Source: Thioclava pacifica DSM 10166 (GTDB lineage Bacteria; Pseudomonadota; Alphaproteobacteria; Rhodobacterales; Rhodobacteraceae). Taken from it: a stretch of 64,000 bases of DNA. Under the pieces are notes generated by a model. The model saw nothing but the letters and a program-made list of their open reading frames with translations, had not been told where the DNA came from and searched no databases. This document shows, one piece after another, positions 24,885 through 33,693 of the stretch; the first letter of the stretch is position 1, and every line of letters starts with the position of its first letter. A program made the position numbers and the translations under genes. The stretch spans positions 186,001-250,000 of the forward strand of contig NZ_AUND01000034.1 in NCBI RefSeq assembly GCF_000714535.1, in the 5' to 3' direction.

Positions 24885-26114
24885 ATGACGATGATGACCC
24901 GACTGCTCACCCTTCTGGCTCTGGTACTGACCTTGCCACTCGCGCCGCGTGTCGCAATGGCGCAAGCGGGCAATTACACCCCGGTGATCACCGTGAACGG
25001 CCTTGGCATCACCGATTACGAGATCGACCAGCGCGAGAAATTCCTCAAGCTTCTCGGCACGCCCCAATCGACCCGTGAGGATGCCGAGAAGGCACTGATC
25101 GAGGATCGGCTGCGGATGTGGGCGGGCAAGCAGCTTGGCATGAAAATGAATGACGAGGCGCTCACGCGCGGGATGGCCGAGTTTGCCAGCCGGGGCAAAC
25201 TCTCGACCGAACAATTCATCACGCTGCTTGGCCAGAATGGCATCGACCCGAACACCTTCCGCGATTTCGTGTCCGCCGGGGTGATCTGGCGCGAAGTGGT
25301 GCGTGCGCGTTTCGCACCGCTGATCAATGTCACCTCGGCCGAAGTGGATCGCGCCATGATGCCCGAAAGCCAGACCGGCAAGGGCGTGAAGGTTCTGATC
25401 TCGGAAGCGATCATCCCCGCCCCGCCGGGTCAGGAAGCGGCGGCGATGGCGCAGGCGCGCGAGCTGTCGGCGGCCAAAGGCGATGGCGCCTTCGCTGCGC
25501 TCGCGCGGAAATACTCGGCTGCGCCGACGCGCGATCGTGGCGGGCGCCTCGAATGGATGCCGATCGACAAGCTGCCCGCGCAGCTGCGCGGTCCTGTCCT
25601 CGCGCTCAAGCCCGGCAATGCTACTGGCCCGATCCAGCTCAACGGGGCTGTGGCCGTGTTCATGCTGCGCGCGATCGGCGATGGCGATGCGCCCTCCGCC
25701 CCGCAGGACCTGAGCTACATGACGCTGAACCTCGGCGCCTCGGGCAGCGCGCAGGCGGCGAAGCTCGCCGCGCAGGCCGCTGCCGATGCGCGCGTGTGCA
25801 ACCAGCTTTACACCGTCGCGAAAGGCCTGCCCGAAACCGCGATCACGTTGCATGCGAAGGTAGCGCAATCGGAGATCCCGACCGATGAGGCGCTTGCCCT
25901 CGCTCAGCTCGATCCGGGCGAGACCCAGATCCTGAAGCGCGGTGGCAGCGATGTGCTCGTGATGTTGTGCGCACGCAACGTGGCCGACACCAAGGACGCG
26001 CCCGCCCCCGACCGCAAGCAGGTTCGCGCCTCGCTCGAGGATCAGGCGCTCGGCGCTTACGCGACGGGCTATCTCGCTGATCTCGAGGCCGAAGCGGTGA
26101 TCGTGCGGAAATGA
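24885..26114 (+). CDS. surA: Periplasmic chaperone/peptidyl-prolyl isomerase SurA
   Basis: A 409-residue SurA-type protein for outer-membrane protein folding, including LptD. A signal peptide covers about 1-26 (cleavage after AMAQ). The SurA N-terminal domain follows ('ITVNGLGITDYEIDQREKFLKLLG'; 'NGIDPNTFRDFV'), then one parvulin-type domain at about 165-275 ('RDRGGRLEWMPIDKLP', 'AVAVFMLRAI'). A second parvulin domain is vestigial or absent, as in many alphaproteobacterial SurA proteins. It lies between lptD and pdxA, the classical order. Confidence 0.88.
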   Translation: MTMMTRLLTLLALVLTLPLAPRVAMAQAGNYTPVITVNGLGITDYEIDQREKFLKLLGTPQSTREDAEKALIEDRLRMWAGKQLGMKMNDEALTRGMAEFASRGKLSTEQFITLLGQNGIDPNTFRDFVSAGVIWREVVRARFAPLINVTSAEVDRAMMPESQTGKGVKVLISEAIIPAPPGQEAAAMAQARELSAAKGDGAFAALARKYSAAPTRDRGGRLEWMPIDKLPAQLRGPVLALKPGNATGPIQLNGAVAVFMLRAIGDGDAPSAPQDLSYMTLNLGASGSAQAAKLAAQAAADARVCNQLYTVAKGLPETAITLHAKVAQSEIPTDEALALAQLDPGETQILKRGGSDVLVMLCARNVADTKDAPAPDRKQVRASLEDQALGAYATGYLADLEAEAVIVRK

Positions 26115-27109
26115 GCCCGCGCGACACAGACCGCCCGGTCATCCTGAGCTGCGGTGACCCCTCCGGGGTTGGCCCGGAACTGGCCGCGCGCGCCTGGGAG
26201 CATTTCGGTGCGCGTCTGCCTTTCGTTTGGATCGGTGACCCTTCTCACCTGCCGCGCGGCACGAAGATCCGCGAGATCGAGCGCGTCTCTGACGCCGTGA
26301 CCCATGCCAGCGCGGGCCTGCCCGTGCTGCCGCACGCCTTTCCCGCCGCCGCCATTCCCGGTCAGCCCGATCCCGCCAATGCAAAATCGGTCGTCGACGT
26401 GATCGCGCGTGGTGTCGATCTGGTGATGCGTGGCGAGGGCGCGGCGCTCACCACCGCACCGATCAACAAGAAGGCGCTGCATGACGGGGCGGGTTTTGCC
26501 TTTCCCGGTCACACAGAATTTCTCGCCCATCTCGCAGGGGTCGACCGCGTGGTGATGATGCTCGCCAGCTCGCGCAGCACGCCGCCGCTTCGGGTCGTGC
26601 CCGCCACGATCCATATCGCTTTGCGCGATGTGCCCGAGGCCTTCACCCCGGCTCTGCTGCGCGAGACCGTCCGCATCACCGCCGAAGGATTGCGGCGCGA
26701 TTTCGGGCTCCAGACGCCGCGCATCGCGATTGCCGGGCTCAACCCCCATGCCGGAGAAGGCGGTGCGATGGGATGCGAGGAGCGCGACTGGATCGCCGAC
26801 ACGATCGCGGGGCTGCGTGAAGAGGGTTATGCGCTCGCAGGGCCGCTGCCCGCCGACACGCTGTTCCACGAGCGCGCGCGTCAGGGCTATGACGCGGCGA
26901 TCTGCGCTTATCACGACCAGGCACTGATCCCGATCAAGACGCTCGATTTCGATGGCGGCGTGAACGTCACGCTTGGCCTGCCCTTCATCCGCACCTCCCC
27001 CGATCACGGCACGGCCTACGATATCGCCGGTCAGGGGCGTGCGAACCCCGCCTCGCTGATTGCGGCGCTCGAAATGGCCGCGCGCATGGGCGCGGCGCGG
27101 AGGGGCTGA
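26111..27109 (+). CDS. pdxA: 4-hydroxythreonine-4-phosphate dehydrogenase
   Basis: A 332-residue NAD-dependent enzyme of pyridoxal 5'-phosphate synthesis. The family opening '[19 protein letters not shown]' is clear. Zinc-ligand histidines are in 'FPGHTEFLA' and '[20 protein letters not shown]', and the conserved C-terminal '[15 protein letters not shown]' is present. It overlaps surA by four bases and precedes rsmA by one base, the standard surA-pdxA-rsmA arrangement. Confidence 0.96.
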   Translation: MSPRDTDRPVILSCGDPSGVGPELAARAWEHFGARLPFVWIGDPSHLPRGTKIREIERVSDAVTHASAGLPVLPHAFPAAAIPGQPDPANAKSVVDVIARGVDLVMRGEGAALTTAPINKKALHDGAGFAFPGHTEFLAHLAGVDRVVMMLASSRSTPPLRVVPATIHIALRDVPEAFTPALLRETVRITAEGLRRDFGLQTPRIAIAGLNPHAGEGGAMGCEERDWIADTIAGLREEGYALAGPLPADTLFHERARQGYDAAICAYHDQALIPIKTLDFDGGVNVTLGLPFIRTSPDHGTAYDIAGQGRANPASLIAALEMAARMGAARRG

Positions 27110-27110
27110 G

Positions 27111-27956
27111 ATGGCCACGATCGACGGGCTGCCGCCGCTACGCGAGGTTCTGCAAACGCATGATCTCGTGGCGAAGAAGAGCCTCGGGCAGAACTTCCTG
27201 CTGGATCTGAACCTGACGGCAAAGATCGCGCGCTCGGCGGGCGATCTGACGGGCGCGGATGTGCTGGAGATCGGGCCCGGCCCCGGCGGGTTGACGCGTG
27301 GACTTCTGGCTGAGGGGGCACGCAAGGTGCTCGCGATCGAGAAGGACAGCCGCTGCCTGCCCGCGCTGGCCGAAATCGCGGCCGCCTATCCGGGTCGTCT
27401 TGAAGTGATCAATGGCGATGCGCTGGAGGTCGACCCGCTCGCCCATCTTACGCCCCCGATCAAGATCGCTGCGAACCTGCCCTATAACGTGGGCACCGAG
27501 CTTTTGGTGCGTTGGCTAACGCCGAAACACTGGCCGCCCTTCTGGGAGAGCCTGACGCTGATGTTCCAGAAAGAGGTGGCCGAGCGGATCGTCGCAAAAC
27601 CCGGCACCAACCATTACGGCCGCCTTGCGATCCTCGCGCAGTGGCGTGCCGAGGCGAAGATCGTGATGAGCCTGCCGCCCGAGGCGTTTACCCCGGCGCC
27701 AAAGGTCCATTCGGCGGTGGTGCATCTGCGCGCCCTGCCCGAGCCGCGCTACCCGGCCAATGCCGCGACCCTGAGCCGCGTCGTGGCCGCGGGCTTCAAT
27801 CAGCGCCGCAAGATGCTGCGCGCCTCGCTCAAGGGCGTGGCACCGGATATCGAGGCGAAACTCGAGCAAGCCGGGATCGCGCCCACGGAGCGGGCCGAGA
27901 AGGTGACACTGGAGCAATTCTGCCGACTGGCGCGGATCGTCGACGGTCAGGAATGA
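27111..27956 (+). CDS. rsmA: 16S rRNA dimethyladenosine transferase RsmA (KsgA)
   Basis: A 281-residue enzyme that dimethylates the two adjacent adenosines in 16S rRNA helix 45. The N-terminus '[20 protein letters not shown]' and the SAM site '[15 protein letters not shown]' are characteristic; '[16 protein letters not shown]' is the catalytic NLPY motif. The start ATG 27111 sits one base after the pdxA stop. The following GNAT gene starts within its stop. Confidence 0.96.
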   Translation: MATIDGLPPLREVLQTHDLVAKKSLGQNFLLDLNLTAKIARSAGDLTGADVLEIGPGPGGLTRGLLAEGARKVLAIEKDSRCLPALAEIAAAYPGRLEVINGDALEVDPLAHLTPPIKIAANLPYNVGTELLVRWLTPKHWPPFWESLTLMFQKEVAERIVAKPGTNHYGRLAILAQWRAEAKIVMSLPPEAFTPAPKVHSAVVHLRALPEPRYPANAATLSRVVAAGFNQRRKMLRASLKGVAPDIEAKLEQAGIAPTERAEKVTLEQFCRLARIVDGQE

Positions 27957-28402
27957 TCCGCGCGGCTCGTGCGGAAGATCTAGATCGCATCGTGGTAATC
28001 ACCGAAGCAGCCTTTCGCCCCTATATTGCGCGCATCGGTCGCCCGCCCGCACCGATGTTGGCCGATCGTCGCTCTGAGCTTGCGCATCTCTGGGTCTGCG
28101 AAAATGCCGATGAAATCGTTGGCTATGTCGGCCTGATCGCCCAGGACGGGCCGCGTGTCGCCTTGCAGATCGAGCCAATTGCTGTTGATCCTGCGAAGCA
28201 GGGGCAAGGGATCGGTGGGAAGATGATGGCCTTCGCCGAGGCGCACGCTCTTTCACTCGGGGCCGACCGCTTGATGCTGTACGTCAATGCCGCAATGAGC
28301 GAGAGCCGCGCGCTCTATGCGCATCTCGGCTTTCTCGAGACCGATCGCCGTGTGGAAGACGGGTTTGACCGGGTCTTTCTTGAAAAAGCCCTGCCTCGGT
28401 GA
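27953..28402 (+). CDS. GNAT-family N-acetyltransferase
   Basis: A 149-residue acetyltransferase. '[28 protein letters not shown]' contains the beta-4 strand and the QGxGIG acetyl-CoA loop, and '[25 protein letters not shown]' is the usual C-terminal motif. It overlaps rsmA (ATGA), so it is the last gene of the lpt-surA-pdxA-rsmA operon. An intrinsic terminator follows. Its substrate is unknown. Confidence 0.82.
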   Translation: MIRAARAEDLDRIVVITEAAFRPYIARIGRPPAPMLADRRSELAHLWVCENADEIVGYVGLIAQDGPRVALQIEPIAVDPAKQGQGIGGKMMAFAEAHALSLGADRLMLYVNAAMSESRALYAHLGFLETDRRVEDGFDRVFLEKALPR

Positions 28403-28423
28403 CCCAAGGCGAGTTACGACATC

Positions 28424-28454
28424 AAAAAAGGCCCGCCAGTCCGGCGGGCCTTTT
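28424..28454. terminator. Bidirectional intrinsic terminator
   Basis: AAAAAA, then an 8-bp stem GGCCCGCC (28430-28437)/GGCGGGCC (28443-28450) with a 5-base loop, then TTTT. It works in both directions between the convergent GNAT gene and the DUF4167 gene. Confidence 0.85.
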
Positions 28455-28477
28455 ATCTCGTTCGTCAGGGAAACCGC

Positions 28478-29098
28478 TTATTCGCCCGATGCCTCGGGGG
28501 GCGCGGTTTCCACTGCCACTTCAGCCTTTTCAGCTTTGGGCGCACGCGGTTTGCGCGGTGCGCGCGGGCGTTTCGGCTTCTCGGCTTTTTCCGCCTTCTC
28601 GGCGGGAGCCTCTGTCGGAGCGGCTTCGGCGCGGCTTTCGGGGGTCTCGACGAGGCTCGAGCCATCCTCTTCGGGCTCGGGCATCGGCGGCATCATCGAG
28701 GCGCCCTGATCAGCGGTCTCCTGGCTCCGCTCCTCGCGCTCGGGGCGCTCGTTGCGATGGCCGTCCTGGCCGTTGCCACCCTGACCGTTGTTCTGGTGGT
28801 TTTGTTGGTTCTGCTGACGCTGCTGGTTACGCGCTTCCTGTTCGCGGGCCTGCTCTTTCTGGGCCTCGCCGAGCATGCGGGTGTAGTGTTCGGCATGCTG
28901 AAGGAAGTTCTGCTCGGCCACGCGGTCGTTGCCAAGTTGCGCGTCACGGGCGAGCGCGAGGTATTTGTCGATGATCTGCTGGGGCGTGCCACGCACTTTC
29001 CCCTCGGGACCGGAGCTGTCAAACACCCGGTTGACGATGTTGCCCATCGACCGCTGACGGTTCGACTTGTTACGCGAACGGGATTTCGAAGATCTCAT
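28478..29098 (-). CDS. DUF4167 domain protein (basic/acidic, likely RNA-binding)
   Basis: A 206-residue protein. Residues 1-75 are the DUF4167 domain: a very basic start (MRSSKSRSRNKSNRQRS) followed by 'VFDSSGPEGKVRGTPQQIIDKYLALARDAQLGNDRVAEQNFLQHAEHY'-type helices (in pieces, about 25-72). The remainder is low-complexity: Gln/Asn-rich (about 90-115), acidic, then repeats of Ala-Glu-Lys-Ala and Pro-Arg-Ala-Pro near the C-terminus. The protein is restricted to alphaproteobacteria and typically sits next to prmC/prfA, as here. Binding to RNA or ribosomes is inferred from charge and context. The start at 29098 was chosen because the family motif begins there. Confidence 0.85.
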   Translation of the reverse strand: MRSSKSRSRNKSNRQRSMGNIVNRVFDSSGPEGKVRGTPQQIIDKYLALARDAQLGNDRVAEQNFLQHAEHYTRMLGEAQKEQAREQEARNQQRQQNQQNHQNNGQGGNGQDGHRNERPEREERSQETADQGASMMPPMPEPEEDGSSLVETPESRAEAAPTEAPAEKAEKAEKPKRPRAPRKPRAPKAEKAEVAVETAPPEASGE

Positions 29099-29358
29099 GG
29101 CTTTCGTTTTTCTGGCCCGGTTACGCCGGGCTTGAGGAATCTGGCCGAAGGAAACTGGCCTTGCGTGAGGGCGCGCCGTCCTGAGCAATATTGCCCGGTT
29201 TGGCATCGTCACCCGCGCTGTGAAGCTGAGCTGTGCGGGGGATAGCAATCCACGCTGCACAGTTTTGACTAAACATGCGTAGGGTGGGCTTTCAAGTCGG
29301 AAAATGTGTCAATTCCACGTTTTCCCCGGATTTCCATAGGTTTTGCGCGAATTTGCGC

Positions 29359-30216
29359 TCAACTGGCACCACAATCGTCGGTCTTGCCGGGCTTGTGCGC
29401 CAAGATGACGCGGTCGCGCCCGTCGAGATCCTTCCGCGTCTCGATCTGTTCAAACCCTTGCTCGGCCAGAAGGTCGGTGACTGCGGCCGCCTGCGTCGGG
29501 CCGATCTCGAGCACGATCCGCCCGCCCGCCATGAGCCGCGCCGGCGCGCCGCGCGCAATCGCGCGATAGGCATCGAGACCGTCACCGCCGGGGGTCAGCG
29601 CGGAGTGCGGCTCCCACTCGCGCACATCGCGCGAAAGCCCGTCCATCTCGGCTTGCGCAATATAGGGTGGGTTCGACACGATCAGGTCGAACCGTCCGGG
29701 CACGGCGGAAAACCAGTCGGATTGCTGGAACTTCGCGCGTTTCACAACCCCAAGCGCGGTGGCGTTTTCTCTCGCGACGTCGAGCGCTGCGGGCGAAAGA
29801 TCCATGCCGGTGCCCGCGGCGAAGGGCATGGATTTCAGGAGCGAGATCAGGATACAGCCGGTACCGGTTCCCAGATCGAGCACATGGACGAAAGGTCGTT
29901 CGAGCGCCACCTGAACGAGGATTTCGGTCTCCGGACGCGGGTCGAGCGTATCGCGGGTCACGCGGAATTCATGCCCCCAGAACAGGCGTTTGCCGGTGAT
30001 CTGGGCAACGGGTTGATGGGCCTCGCGCGCGGCGATCGCAAGATCGAGGCGGCCAATGGCGTCCTCGGGCATCGGATCGTGCAACGCAAGTGTCAGGCGG
30101 TCGGGCCCAATGCCAAGCGCATGCGCCAACAGCCTGCGGGCATCGCCCGGCGCGCCCTCGATCCCCGCCTCTTTCAGGCGTCGGGTCGCGGCGATCAGCG
30201 CCTCTTGCGCCTTCAC
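29359..30216 (-). CDS. prmC: Release factor glutamine methyltransferase
   Basis: A 285-residue SAM-dependent methyltransferase that modifies the GGQ glutamine of release factors 1 and 2. The SAM-binding '[16 protein letters not shown]' is at about 112-127 and the catalytic NPPY at 182-185. The N-terminal helical domain ('[11 protein letters not shown]') that docks the release factor is present. Its ATG overlaps the stop of prfA, its own substrate's gene. Confidence 0.96.
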   Translation of the reverse strand: MKAQEALIAATRRLKEAGIEGAPGDARRLLAHALGIGPDRLTLALHDPMPEDAIGRLDLAIAAREAHQPVAQITGKRLFWGHEFRVTRDTLDPRPETEILVQVALERPFVHVLDLGTGTGCILISLLKSMPFAAGTGMDLSPAALDVARENATALGVVKRAKFQQSDWFSAVPGRFDLIVSNPPYIAQAEMDGLSRDVREWEPHSALTPGGDGLDAYRAIARGAPARLMAGGRIVLEIGPTQAAAVTDLLAEQGFEQIETRKDLDGRDRVILAHKPGKTDDCGAS

Positions 30217-31268
30217 CCTTCCATCTCCGCGAGCTTGGCCGCCTGATCGTCCGAAATCAGTGCATCGATCACCTCGTCGATCTCGCCTTCCATTACTTTA
30301 TCAAGGGAATAGAGGGTGAGATTGATGCGATGATCCGTGAGCCGGCCTTGCGGGAAATTATAGGTCCGGATGCGTTCCGAACGGTCCCCCGAGCCGACCT
30401 GCGACTTGCGCGTCTCGGCGCGTTCGGAGGCCGCGCGATCGCGTTCGGCCTCGAAGAGCCGCGCGCGCAGCACCGCCATCGCATTGGCGCGGTTCTGGTG
30501 CTGGGATTTCTCGGAAGAGGTGACGACGATCCCGGTCGGGATATGGGTGATCCGCACCGCCGAGTCGGTGGTATTGACGTGCTGGCCACCCGCCCCGGAC
30601 GCCCGCATCGTGTCGATCCGGATATCGGAGGCGGGGATCTCGATATCGACGTCCTCGGCCTCGGGCAGAACCGCCACGGTAGCGGCAGAGGTGTGGATCC
30701 GTCCCCCGGCTTCGGTCTCGGGCACGCGCTGAACCCGGTGCACGCCGCTCTCGAATTTCATGCGTGCAAAGACGCCCTCGCCCTCGATCCGGGCCACCGC
30801 TTCCTTGACGCCGCCCAGCTCTGTCTCGGTCAGCTCCATCAGGTCGAAACGGCAGCCATGTTTCTCGGCATATTTCTGATACATCCGCAGCAGGTCACCT
30901 GCGAAGAGCGCGGCTTCCTCGCCGCCCGTGCCAGGCCGGATTTCGAGAATGGCGGGGCGCGCATCCGCGGCATCTTTCGGCAAGAGCGCAAGGCGCAGGG
31001 CCTGTTCCATCTCAAGGATGCGAGATTTGAGGCGCGGCAGTTCTTCTTCGGCGAGATCGCGCATCTCTGGATCGGCGAGCCAGCCCTCGGCCTCGGCCAG
31101 ATCGGCCCGTGCCTGTCGCCAGGCTTCGATCTCGGTCACGACCGGTTTGAGTTCCGAATATTCGCGGCTGATTTCGGCGATCTTGCCCGGATCCGCGCCC
31201 GCGTTGAGCTGCGCCTCGAGGTACTCGAAGCGCATGAGGATCTGGTCGAGTTTCTCTTCAGGCAACAT
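30213..31268 (-). CDS. prfA: Peptide chain release factor 1
   Basis: A 351-residue release factor for UAA/UAG. GGQ is at 227-229 within '[11 protein letters not shown]'. The codon-recognition tripeptide of RF1 (P-x-T) appears as PET at about 183-185 ([10 protein letters not shown]). The start is ATG 31268 (MLPEEKL); ATG 31274 two codons earlier is an alternative, and neither has a strong ribosome-binding site. It is co-transcribed with prmC. Confidence 0.96.
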   Translation of the reverse strand: MLPEEKLDQILMRFEYLEAQLNAGADPGKIAEISREYSELKPVVTEIEAWRQARADLAEAEGWLADPEMRDLAEEELPRLKSRILEMEQALRLALLPKDAADARPAILEIRPGTGGEEAALFAGDLLRMYQKYAEKHGCRFDLMELTETELGGVKEAVARIEGEGVFARMKFESGVHRVQRVPETEAGGRIHTSAATVAVLPEAEDVDIEIPASDIRIDTMRASGAGGQHVNTTDSAVRITHIPTGIVVTSSEKSQHQNRANAMAVLRARLFEAERDRAASERAETRKSQVGSGDRSERIRTYNFPQGRLTDHRINLTLYSLDKVMEGEIDEVIDALISDDQAAKLAEMEG

Positions 31269-31422
31269 GGGCATCGGTTTGGCGCGAAGCGCGGGGGGCG
31301 TCAAGCCGCGATGGCGTCACGGGGCACGAGCCTTTCGCGGGAGCCACCGCGTAACAAAGAGATGACGCAGCCCCCTGCCCTCTGCTACACCGCCACCGGG
31401 AAAGATCCGAGGGGGGAATGAG

Positions 31423-31848
31423 ATGATCCGCAACCTGATCGCCGCGAGCCTGTTCGCGCTCACCGCGACGCCCGCGCTTGCGCAGGATAACTTGGCCGCC
31501 ATCGAGGCGATGAACGAATATCTGATGTTCTCGGAAGAATTCGACGGGATCATCCTGCCCGAACAGATCGACGAGGCGATTTTCAACAGCGTTCAATTCA
31601 TCGACGTGCGCACCCCCGACGAATTCGAGACCGGATCCATCCCCGGCGCGGTCAATATCGGCTGGCGCGAAGTTCTCGACCGGATCGATGAGATCCCGGA
31701 AACGCAAAAGACCATCGTGTTCTGCAATACCGGCGCGCGCTCGTCGCAGGCGACTTTCGCGTTGCGCGTGGCAGGGCGTAAGAATGTCGTCGTGATGCAG
31801 AACGGCTTTGACGGCTGGAAGGAATGGGCCGCCTACAAGCCCGAGTGA
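31423..31848 (+). CDS. Exported single-domain rhodanese
   Basis: A 141-residue protein with a signal peptide (1-20, cleavage after ALAQ region) and one rhodanese domain. The active-site cysteine is Cys101 in the loop CNTGARSS, and 'IDVRTPDEFETGSIPGAVNI' is the CH2-type N-terminal motif. It probably handles sulfane sulfur in the periplasm; the partner is unknown. A GGGGG-rich ribosome-binding site precedes the ATG. It is divergent from prfA. Confidence 0.85.
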   Translation: MIRNLIAASLFALTATPALAQDNLAAIEAMNEYLMFSEEFDGIILPEQIDEAIFNSVQFIDVRTPDEFETGSIPGAVNIGWREVLDRIDEIPETQKTIVFCNTGARSSQATFALRVAGRKNVVVMQNGFDGWKEWAAYKPE

Positions 31849-31901
31849 GGCGGTTTGCCTTGCCTGCGATCACATCTCGACGGGCAGCGACCGCGCCTCC
31901 C

Positions 31902-31930
31902 TTTACGCTTCTCGCGCAATGACCTAGATA
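31902..31930 (+). promoter_or_regulatory. Promoter of the SufT-like gene
   Basis: TTTACG (31902-31907) and TAGATA (31925-31930) with 17-bp spacing lie 62 bases upstream of ATG 31993. Confidence 0.45.
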
Positions 31931-31992
31931 AACAGTCGAGAAATAGGCGCCCCGATTGATTGCACCGGGCGCAAACCGCGAAAGAGGCCCCG

Positions 31993-32358
31993 ATGACCGC
32001 CACGCCAGAAGAGCCGCTCGAAGGCACGCCGCTGATCAAGCCCTCGACCACCGATCACCCGCTCTACGAGAAGGTCGTGGAGGCCTGCCGCACGGTCTAT
32101 GACCCGGAAATCCCGGTGAATATCTATGATCTGGGCCTTGTCTACACGATCGAGATCAGCCCCGAGAATGACGCGAAGGTGATCATGACACTGACCGCGC
32201 CGGGCTGCCCGGTGGCGGGCGAGATGCCGGGTTGGGTGCATGATGCGGTGGCCTGCGTGGAGGGGCTGCGTGATGTCGACATCGAGATGACCTTCGATCC
32301 GCAATGGGGCATGGACATGATGTCGGACGAAGCGCGTCTGGAGCTGGGCTTCATGTGA
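31993..32358 (+). CDS. SufT/MIP18-family (DUF59) Fe-S assembly factor
   Basis: A 121-residue MIP18-domain protein. 'VYDPEIPVNIYDLGLVYTIEI' (about 36-55) is the DPE-P-N-DLG signature, and 'MTLTAPGCPVAGEMP' places conserved Cys72 in the TxPxC motif. Proteins of this type help maturation of Fe-S proteins and are often in suf operons; here it stands apart from sufS (61.8 kb) and the SufA-like gene (35.5 kb). A structured repeat copy starts ten bases after the stop. Confidence 0.85.
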   Translation: MTATPEEPLEGTPLIKPSTTDHPLYEKVVEACRTVYDPEIPVNIYDLGLVYTIEISPENDAKVIMTLTAPGCPVAGEMPGWVHDAVACVEGLRDVDIEMTFDPQWGMDMMSDEARLELGFM

Positions 32359-32368
32359 CTTGGGGCGT

Positions 32369-32433
32369 GGGGGCTCTGCCCCCGCTCGCGTGCCGCGAGC
32401 CCCCCCGAGATATTTTCATCAAGAAGAAGGGGG
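32369..32433 (+). repeat. Structured intergenic repeat, copy R3
   Basis: GGGGGC-TCT-GCCCCC hairpin (32369-32383), then GCTCGCG-TGC-CGCGAGC (32384-32400), the longest middle stem of the set at 7 bp, then CCCCCCGAGATATTTTC and ATCAAGAAGAAGG. It follows the SufT-like gene in the sense direction. Confidence 0.8.
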
Positions 32434-32549
32434 CGGTCGCGCTCCCTTTTTGCATTTTCGCACAAGGGGTCGCGCGCGGGTGCGCTTGTCCGTCGCCCGT
32501 CCCGCCCCATTTCAACGTGCCGATGCGCAAACCCAATGAGAGGACTTGC

Positions 32550-33620
32550 ATGACCGATACGCTTTTCACCCCCGCCAAGCTCGGCGCGATCGAGATCGCG
32601 AACCGTTTCGTGATGGCGCCGCTGACCCGCAACCGCGCGCCCGATCTCGTCCCGACCGATCTGACGGTCGAATATTATCGTCAGCGCGCTGGCGCCGGGA
32701 TGATCGTCACCGAGGGGACGCAGATCTCGCCGATGGGTCAGGGCTATGCCTGGACGCCGGGGATTTACAACGACGACCAGGTCGCGGGCTGGAAGAAGGT
32801 CACCGAGGCCGTGCATGGCGCGGGCGGCAAGATCGTGGCGCAGCTCTGGCATGTCGGCCGGATCTCGGTGCCGCAGCTGCTGAACGGACGTGACCCGGTG
32901 GGGCCGTCGGCAATCTCGGCAGGCGCCAAGACCTTTGACGGTGAAGGCTTCGTCGAAACGACCACGCCCCATGCGCTGAGCGTCGAGGAAATCGCGGCGA
33001 CGATCGAGGAGTACCGCAAGGCGGCCGAGAACGCGAAAGCCGCGGGCTTCGACGGGGTCGAGATCCACGCGGCAAATGGCTACCTGATCGATCAGTTCCT
33101 GCGCGACACCTCGAACACGCGCGCGGACGAATATGGCCGGTCGATCGAGAACCGCACGCGTTTCCTGCGCGAAGCGGTTGCGGCCGTCGTGGGCGTCTGG
33201 GGTCCGGGCCGGGTCGGTATCCGTCTCTCGCCCTGGTCAAATGCCAACAATGTCGGCATCGACAGCGATACGCCCGCGCTGTTCGCGGCGGTGGTCGATT
33301 TCCTCAATACGCAGGATATGGCCTTCGTGCATCTCGTGGAAGGCCAGACCGGCGGCCCGCGCGAGTGGCCGGAGGGCGGGATCGAGACGCTGCGCGCCCA
33401 GATCAAGGCGCCTTACATCGCCAATAACGGCTTCACCAAGGAGATGGCCGAAGCGGCGCTGGCCGACGGGGCCACGGCGGTGGCCTTTGGCAAGCTCTTC
33501 ATCGCGAACCCGGACCTGCCGAAGCGTTTCGAGACCGGCGCCGCGCTCAACGAGCCGAACCCGGCGACCTTCTATGGTGGCGGGGCCGAAGGATATACGG
33601 ATTATCCTTTCCTCGACTGA
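32550..33620 (+). CDS. Old yellow enzyme-type alkene reductase (NemA-like)
   Basis: A 356-residue FMN-dependent ene-reductase. 'FVMAPLTRNRA' near residue 21, the substrate-binding His/Asn region 'GFDGVEIHAANGYLIDQFLRD' (about 171-191), 'NTRADEYGRSIENRTRFLREA', and a C-terminal FMN phosphate-binding 'AFGKLFIANPDLPKRF' are all standard for the NemA/OYE family. It reduces activated C=C bonds or nitro compounds; the natural substrate is not given. GAGAGGA precedes the ATG. An intrinsic terminator follows. Confidence 0.92.
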   Translation: MTDTLFTPAKLGAIEIANRFVMAPLTRNRAPDLVPTDLTVEYYRQRAGAGMIVTEGTQISPMGQGYAWTPGIYNDDQVAGWKKVTEAVHGAGGKIVAQLWHVGRISVPQLLNGRDPVGPSAISAGAKTFDGEGFVETTTPHALSVEEIAATIEEYRKAAENAKAAGFDGVEIHAANGYLIDQFLRDTSNTRADEYGRSIENRTRFLREAVAAVVGVWGPGRVGIRLSPWSNANNVGIDSDTPALFAAVVDFLNTQDMAFVHLVEGQTGGPREWPEGGIETLRAQIKAPYIANNGFTKEMAEAALADGATAVAFGKLFIANPDLPKRFETGAALNEPNPATFYGGGAEGYTDYPFLD

Positions 33621-33640
33621 CACGCTTGAACGTCTCGATG

Positions 33641-33667
33641 AATGCGGGCTTTCGGGCCCGCATTTTC
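33641..33667 (+). terminator. Intrinsic terminator after the ene-reductase gene
   Basis: AATGCGGGC (33641-33649) pairs with GCCCGCATT (33656-33664), then TTTTC. A 9-bp stem with a 6-base loop; because of the flanking A/T bases it may serve the convergent SulP gene as well. Confidence 0.75.
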
Positions 33668-33693
33668 GTTTCCGAGCCGGTTGATCGATCGGC

